From the NCBI GenBank assembly GCA_017433725.1, contig JAFRGQ010000083.1, positions 1-64,000 of the forward strand: a stretch of DNA of 64,000 nt. The letters run 5' to 3'. Below, one piece after another: positions 58,260 through 64,000 of the stretch. Source of the stretch: Lachnospiraceae bacterium. Lineage in GTDB: Bacteria > Bacillota > Clostridia > Lachnospirales > Lachnospiraceae. The position numbers and the translations under genes are program-made. The number at the start of each line of letters is the position of its first letter. Position 1 is the first letter of the stretch. Under the pieces are notes generated by a model. That model saw only the letters and a list, made by a program, of their open reading frames with translations, made no database searches and was not told where the DNA came from.

Positions 58260-61200
58260 ATGATAACTGTGATAAAGAAGTTAAAAGAAATTTCGGCTTT
58301 ATGCATGCAGCGTCAGATCTGGAGAAGAATAGTAATGACGCTGTCCTGTATAGTAGTATTTGTAACGACCTATATGATGATTCTTCCGGCAATTACTTTG
58401 GAGAGGAATGCAGCCGAGGCGGAGAACGGCATAGAAATTGATGCCGGCACGATAAATTTTTCGGAGAATGAGTTATCGAATAATGCTGGGGAAGAATACC
58501 GGGAATATGGATATGGAGAAGCAGATTATACGGAGAATGCCGCAGCGGAAGACATCGGCGAAGGCTATTTGAAGAATGATGAGGCGGAAGACGACAAACA
58601 GAATATAAAGTCAGTTGCCGGAACACAGGCTTTTATGACCGGAATCCAGACCGTGATTGGATCAGACTATGTTATTTCGGCAGAAGTTTCGGAAAATGCC
58701 CGGATTCCCGCGGATGCAAATCTGGTTGTCGATGAACTCACAGGTGAAATGTATGAATCATACTATGCTCAGGTTCTTTCGAACTTGGGCGCTTCTGAGA
58801 TGCCTTTTGCGAGGTTTTTTGATATCCGTTTTGAGATAAACGGTGACGAAATCCAGCCGGCAGCGGATGTAAATGTAACGATAGAACTGGCTGAAGTGCT
58901 AGAAGATGATGTGAAGGCGGTGCATTTTGAGCATGAGGTAGATACATTGGTTTCGGACTCCGATGATTTGAGAAGATCTGTAGACGATGAAGATTTATCG
59001 AATGCGCTTGATGTGGAACCTGAGGATGATGAGAACAGGACTGAAACGAATAAAGCGGCCCTAATAGATTCGGAGAGGGTAGTTGCGGAGCATTTAAGCA
59101 GCGCTGTTTCCTTTACGGCAAACAGCTTCTCCGTATATGGAATCGTCGGAACAGTGATCGAAAAGAATGTACTGGCAAGCGACGGGAAGAATTATAAGGT
59201 TACCGTGACGTATGGGGCGGAGACTGGGATTCCGGAGGGGGCAGAACTGGAGGTAGAGGAGATACTGCCGGACGAAAATGGCAATGCAAGTACATCCTCT
59301 GCTTACGATGAGTATGTAGCGAAGACTGAGAATGCGTTTGGAATGGAAGAGGGAAGCGCGGGGTATATCCGACTGTTTGATATCAAGATCATGGATAAGG
59401 ATGATCATGAGATTAAGTACCAGCCGGCAGAGGGGACAACGGTCGATGTAAAGATTGAACTGGCGGACATGGAAGAAGATTCTACAGCTTCTGTAGTCCA
59501 CTTTGATGAAAATGAAAAGGCAGTTCGTCTGGATAATACTGTTGATGGAGATACTGTTTCATTTGAAACAGGCTCATTCAGCGTATTCGCAGTTGCTGTT
59601 TTTGACGATATTATTGAAAGCACGCCTTACATGAATATCCGAGTGCATTCAGCTGTTCCGATGGTTAAGGCTTTGAAGAATGCCGAAGCTACGCTATTTG
59701 AGGGCATGGATGTTGTTGAGGCTTATGAGGTCATTCCTCACTCATCCCTGGTTCAGATCACGGTGGATATTACTAGTCTGCCGGAAAGCAATCCAGAGGA
59801 GACATATGAACTCTGCATTATTAAAGATGGAAGTGTTTCTTCGATTGGAGAAGCAGCTTTAGATTCTGTCTTTACCTTCTGGGCTGATGAGGCAGATGCT
59901 TTTGCCTTGGTTAAAGCGCAGACATCTTCCCATACACTTACTGGAGCATATGGTATTAAGCTTTCTGGCAATTTTCCGGAAGGTGCTTATGCTGTTGTAA
60001 AGGAAGCCGAGCCGGTTGAAATGGAGGATAGTCTTCCTGAAATATCGTTCGCTTACGATATAAAGATTTATGATGCTAATGATAAGGAATGGCAACCCAA
60101 TGCTGGTGAGACAGTTGAGTGTTTTATTCCATATGAAGGAACACAGGAAGAACTGGAAGAGTACTACTGGGTGGTTCTGCACACTTCTGACGTTGTAACC
60201 GAGCAACTGTATGATGCATGCCCGGTGAATAACGGAATTCGCTTTACTACAGGGTCGTTTTCCACATTTACGGCACAGGCCAGGATATCAGGTACAACGT
60301 ATGGGAGGCCTACAACTGTTCATTTCGTAGATCATTTTGGGAATGAAATACAGGGAATGACGTCAGGGTCTGTTAGCTATACTTATCAGCAATACTATGA
60401 TTTGTATCAGTATCAGGATGACCTGAACTCTGATATTGCGGATGAGTATGAGTTTTCACGCGTGTATGTTCAGTTGAGTGGAATTCAGAAAGATATACGA
60501 TACCTGTATCTCGGAACAGTCGCGGAAGTGGATGGAAGCGGAAGCGGTTATCGTGTTTATATGTTTATGAACAATCTGGATGAATGTAAATCCGGGGGGA
60601 CATATGCCGGAACATATTATACCGGAACGGGAAATTCAGCGACAAACGATGTATATATTGTTTTTAACCATGTAGAAGATATTTCTTTCAGAAAGGTAGA
60701 TGATGACGGCGAGCCTCTGTCAGGAGCCGGATTTACTCTGTATACAGATAATAATTGTGTAAATGTGTTCACATACAATGGAACTACTGTCACTGCGACA
60801 TCGGATGAAAGCGGCGAGGTGTCTTTTGGGAGGATTCCATATGGAACATACTATATGAAGGAAACAACGACACCCGCGGGTCTCAAAGAGACTGGAACAG
60901 TATATACCGTGAATGTTAATGGTAATACATCGATTGGCGATATCGTGAACGAAGACGATGATGGCAGTGTAATCGTTAAGGAAACAAAAATGATGAATAT
61001 CACGAAAGAGTGGAGTGACGGAGAAGACCACTCCAATGATTCCGTGACGATTAAACTGTTTGATCAGGGCACAGAAGCGGGAAGTGTCACATTAAATGCG
61101 GGTAATAGCTGGAGCCAGTCGATTTCTAATCTTGATCCGACTGCATCTTATATGGTGTCTGAAACCGCTGTTACTTCATCCGGAGAGGATGTCACTAACG

Positions 61201-64000
61201 GATGGATCCCGGAAATCAGTTCAAGGACAACAAGCACATCGACCGGTTATTATCAGACTGACGTGTTTCAGCAGGGAGAGCAGTATGTACTTGTTTATAA
61301 CGGGAATACGGCATTGCGATATAATTCAAGTGTATACAGATACTATCTTGGAACCGATTCGGTAACCGTACAAGGCAACATGATTTCTTCAACTGTGAAC
61401 AATAATATGCTTTGGCAGGTAGACAGTGTAAGCGATGACGGTGTAATCGTTCTCAAAAATGTGGCAAGCAACAGATACCTGAATTATCCGTATTCGAGTA
61501 ATTATCAAAGATGGTGCCTGAATACTTCTGTTCCGCAGTTTATCCGTTATACAAAGAATGGCAGCAATATACAGCTTTTTTACCGGCAGAACATTAACGA
61601 TTCCTCAGCCGTATACCTAAATGGAACGAGCACATCTTCAGGAAGCGGCACAAATTTCACTCTCTACAAGAAAGTCAATGTCAGAACCGAAAATGTTACC
61701 GTCACCAACAAGCCTGCCGAGTACCCGGTCATGATACAAAAGTTGGAGTACAGCAGTAATGCGGCTATTCCTGGGACGACTTTTAGTCTTTATACAGAGG
61801 ATGAATATAATAACGGGAATCTTGGAACACCTACATTTACGGGTTTGACATCCGGTTCAAATGGTTATCTGACGACAGATGGATCGACGCATATCCAACT
61901 GCTTGCGGGCACTTATTATCTGGTAGAAACTAATGCGGCCACCGGGTATGTGGACTTGTCTAAGCCAGTGAAATTTATGATCTCCCGTGGCGGCCGCTTT
62001 ACAGCCAGAAGCGCCGATCAAGAGTTCACCGATTACACTTATGCGTCCACAGTGACGGACGGTGGTACATCATATCCTCTTCTGAAAGTGCCGAACCAGA
62101 AGAAAATCACCTTGACCTTTAAGGCTGAGGATGGAGTTGATATAGTTCAGTTTGTATCCGGTGCTTATATTGAGATGACCGGTGATGGTACAAAGGAACT
62201 GAAAGTCGTGATTCCGGAAGTGACGGGATCTTCTATCAAAGTCATTGGCGTTGGCGAAAACGGGAAAGTTATCAATGGCTGGACAATCAATGACGAAACG
62301 GTGAAACTTACCACTGCGAACACAATCAGTACAGCAATAAATGATGATGCGGACGCTTCAAACACATGGACAGATAGGACATATCATGTCTGGGCTGAAA
62401 CCGAGAAAAAGGTGAATATCACGAAGGAGGTTAATGTCCTTGGATCGGTTGGTCTGGATGATATTGACACGACAGTCTATTTCGTGGTTTGGGATCATAC
62501 CGCCAACAGAAATGTTTTGGATGAAAATGGTGATATCCTGATCAAGAGCATTCAGATTATAAATGGAGTACCACAGGGAACTGTTACTTTTGACGGTCTT
62601 ACAAGCGGCACATATTCTGTATGGGAGGTTGACGCAAGTGGAAACGACCTTGCAGCTGGCACGGTCGTGATCGGAGATGATATTGCAGTCTCAAAAATAA
62701 CGACTGCACATGGCGAGGACAGCGGTAATCGGGTTACATTGACAGAAGATCTGACTACAGATGGGATTACTGTTACGAATACTTATAATCATGAGTCCGA
62801 TGTAGTAGACTGGACGATTTCAAAGGAGTGGTATACGACAAAGAACCTGATCGATTCCAGCGAAGCAAATAAAAACATCCCTGCAAATGCGACATCTACC
62901 CTGAGTCTCTTCAGGGAGGATGATCCTGACACGCCGATCCAGACGATCGTCCTTGATGGAACAACAGATGAAAACGGCGAGGATGTAGCGTGGAAGGCGA
63001 CATTTACCGATATTCCGATAAAGGACAGTAGTGGTGATACAATTAAATATATTGTCAAGGAAACAGCCTTTACGCCGGAGACCACATCGGATGGACTGTA
63101 TATAACAGCTTATACAGATCAGACCGATCACGATGGCGGCACCATCAGGAATGCGGTTCTTTATGGGGATATCAATATTTATAAGGAATTTGTGGTTCAG
63201 CCGGAGAGGGATCTTTCTGGTGTGATCGGTGATCTCGATATTACCGTAACAGGCCCGCATGGATATAATCAGACCTTTACACTTACAGGCAGCGGGAATA
63301 ATTATTCGCTAAACATCCCAAACCTTCCCGCAGGTACATACCATGTGAAGGAAACCGGTTATGAAAATCTGATCGAAGGAAGAAAGTGGAATGCCGACGG
63401 ATCCTATATCATGGCAAATATTATGCCGTCTGATCAAAGCAGCAGCCAGGGACAGATGCGTTATGGAGAAACGGAAACCGATGCTTTGGTGGGTACATTG
63501 GATCAGAGCGGGGCGTCCACAGCACCTGTGGAAATCAGGATGAAGAATGATTATTCCAAAATGGACATCACGGCAGCTAAAGTATGGTCTGATTCTGATG
63601 ATGTTGAAACCCACGAAGATGTTACGTTCACATTGTATCGAGTGGACGGAGATACCAGAACGCAGGCCGGGGAACCGCAGACAATCGCTGGGGATGCTGC
63701 AGGAGAAGATCTAACGGTTGTCTGGGAACAGATGGACCAGCAATACACTTATATTGTGGAGGAGAATCCTGTCTATGGATATACAACGCAGGTGACCGGT
63801 GATGCTCTGACTGGATTTACGGTAACTAACACGCCGAAGGAGCAAACCGAGCTGACAGTTGTAAAAATAGTTGAAGGTACAGAATATGCCAAACAGAAAA
63901 CATACAAGGTAAAAGTCACGCCGGAGGGGTTTGCGGATGAGGCGCAGATTTTGGAGCTGCAGCCTGTGAATGGAGAAGATTCGAAAACCATTCAGGTTCC
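58260..64000 (+). CDS. Second giant CnaB-type surface adhesin (3' end outside window)
   Basis: Start: ATG 58260 behind CAGGTG; I followed the frame by eye from here to the last base and found no stop, giving at least 1913 residues. The N-terminal segment (RRIVMTLSCIVVFVTTYMMI, then LPAIT) matches that of the adhesin at 48389, so the two are paralogues at this end. After acidic linkers come repeated beta modules (PARFFDIRFEINGDEIQPA-type, and SFTANSFSVYGIVG), a Tyr/Asn-rich ricin-like module (about 1000-1140), and CnaB-like units with ISFRKVDDDGEPLSGAGFTL, MNITKEWSDGEDH, VNITKEVNVLG, DWTISKEWYTTKN and INIYKEFVVQP. The C-terminal sorting signal is beyond the window. Confidence 0.92.
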   Translation, partial: MITVIKKLKEISALCMQRQIWRRIVMTLSCIVVFVTTYMMILPAITLERNAAEAENGIEIDAGTINFSENELSNNAGEEYREYGYGEADYTENAAAEDIGEGYLKNDEAEDDKQNIKSVAGTQAFMTGIQTVIGSDYVISAEVSENARIPADANLVVDELTGEMYESYYAQVLSNLGASEMPFARFFDIRFEINGDEIQPAADVNVTIELAEVLEDDVKAVHFEHEVDTLVSDSDDLRRSVDDEDLSNALDVEPEDDENRTETNKAALIDSERVVAEHLSSAVSFTANSFSVYGIVGTVIEKNVLASDGKNYKVTVTYGAETGIPEGAELEVEEILPDENGNASTSSAYDEYVAKTENAFGMEEGSAGYIRLFDIKIMDKDDHEIKYQPAEGTTVDVKIELADMEEDSTASVVHFDENEKAVRLDNTVDGDTVSFETGSFSVFAVAVFDDIIESTPYMNIRVHSAVPMVKALKNAEATLFEGMDVVEAYEVIPHSSLVQITVDITSLPESNPEETYELCIIKDGSVSSIGEAALDSVFTFWADEADAFALVKAQTSSHTLTGAYGIKLSGNFPEGAYAVVKEAEPVEMEDSLPEISFAYDIKIYDANDKEWQPNAGETVECFIPYEGTQEELEEYYWVVLHTSDVVTEQLYDACPVNNGIRFTTGSFSTFTAQARISGTTYGRPTTVHFVDHFGNEIQGMTSGSVSYTYQQYYDLYQYQDDLNSDIADEYEFSRVYVQLSGIQKDIRYLYLGTVAEVDGSGSGYRVYMFMNNLDECKSGGTYAGTYYTGTGNSATNDVYIVFNHVEDISFRKVDDDGEPLSGAGFTLYTDNNCVNVFTYNGTTVTATSDESGEVSFGRIPYGTYYMKETTTPAGLKETGTVYTVNVNGNTSIGDIVNEDDDGSVIVKETKMMNITKEWSDGEDHSNDSVTIKLFDQGTEAGSVTLNAGNSWSQSISNLDPTASYMVSETAVTSSGEDVTNGWIPEISSRTTSTSTGYYQTDVFQQGEQYVLVYNGNTALRYNSSVYRYYLGTDSVTVQGNMISSTVNNNMLWQVDSVSDDGVIVLKNVASNRYLNYPYSSNYQRWCLNTSVPQFIRYTKNGSNIQLFYRQNINDSSAVYLNGTSTSSGSGTNFTLYKKVNVRTENVTVTNKPAEYPVMIQKLEYSSNAAIPGTTFSLYTEDEYNNGNLGTPTFTGLTSGSNGYLTTDGSTHIQLLAGTYYLVETNAATGYVDLSKPVKFMISRGGRFTARSADQEFTDYTYASTVTDGGTSYPLLKVPNQKKITLTFKAEDGVDIVQFVSGAYIEMTGDGTKELKVVIPEVTGSSIKVIGVGENGKVINGWTINDETVKLTTANTISTAINDDADASNTWTDRTYHVWAETEKKVNITKEVNVLGSVGLDDIDTTVYFVVWDHTANRNVLDENGDILIKSIQIINGVPQGTVTFDGLTSGTYSVWEVDASGNDLAAGTVVIGDDIAVSKITTAHGEDSGNRVTLTEDLTTDGITVTNTYNHESDVVDWTISKEWYTTKNLIDSSEANKNIPANATSTLSLFREDDPDTPIQTIVLDGTTDENGEDVAWKATFTDIPIKDSSGDTIKYIVKETAFTPETTSDGLYITAYTDQTDHDGGTIRNAVLYGDINIYKEFVVQPERDLSGVIGDLDITVTGPHGYNQTFTLTGSGNNYSLNIPNLPAGTYHVKETGYENLIEGRKWNADGSYIMANIMPSDQSSSQGQMRYGETETDALVGTLDQSGASTAPVEIRMKNDYSKMDITAAKVWSDSDDVETHEDVTFTLYRVDGDTRTQAGEPQTIAGDAAGEDLTVVWEQMDQQYTYIVEENPVYGYTTQVTGDALTGFTVTNTPKEQTELTVVKIVEGTEYAKQKTYKVKVTPEGFADEAQILELQPVNGEDSKTIQV

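Overview
The window looks like a chromosome segment of an anaerobic Firmicute, most likely a Lachnospiraceae-type clostridium. The evidence is strong AGGAGG-type ribosome sites with occasional TTG starts, the LL-diaminopimelate aminotransferase (dapL) route, a fused class-F flavodiiron protein, the ecfA1-ecfA2-ecfT-truA ... rplM-rpsI order, and sortase pili whose giant subunits share an LPAIT-type N-terminal segment. There are no tRNA or rRNA genes, no CRISPR array, and no transposase or phage genes. Species cannot be named from the sequence alone.

Regions: 1-12 kb is housekeeping metabolism on the + strand: the 3' end of tyrS, two PLP aminotransferases (one is hisC), a small membrane exporter family protein, an alpha/beta hydrolase, a uppS-like cis-prenyltransferase followed by a trans-polyprenyl synthase, dapF-dapL, an orphan sugar-type binding lipoprotein and proC. 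A divergent CYTH / DJ-1 pair follows. 13-19.5 kb is a protein quality-control run (tig, clpP, clpX, lon, ysxC). 19.5-29.1 kb is ecfA1-ecfA2-ecfT-truA and then rplM-rpsI, split by about 5 kb carrying an NSS-family transporter, the four-module flavodiiron fusion and a long fold-back element. 29-33.6 kb holds a GNAT protein, two genes that are each one base out of frame (a membrane protein and a GH1 phospho-glycosidase), a YdcF-like protein, a five-copy 73-bp tandem hairpin array and a small HMA-like protein. 34-36.5 kb is a Fur/Zur-type repressor and a ZnuCB-type metal ABC pair without its binding protein.

36.5-43.2 kb is a minus-strand operon under a clear cobalamin riboswitch: an exported CbiK-type cobaltochelatase lipoprotein, a lipoprotein I cannot assign, and a complete BtuFCD/FecBCD-type uptake system whose ATPase has an extra C-terminal Rossmann-like domain. 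I read it as a B12-repressed cell-surface tetrapyrrole or corrinoid capture and uptake system. 43.3-45 kb is an AAA/PD-(D/E)XK protein.

45-64 kb is a pilus/adhesin island. A minus-strand LytS-like kinase with an unusual HTH-receiver regulator lies divergent to a plus-strand run: small coiled-coil protein, dedicated signal peptidase I, 2025-residue vWA/CnaB adhesin, major pilin, class C sortase, and a second giant adhesin that runs off the window end. Intergenic DNA carries several structured repeat families: fold-back elements, short palindromes with compensatory changes, a 49-bp hairpin repeat, the 73-bp array, and a decayed tandem duplication of the znuC translation start.
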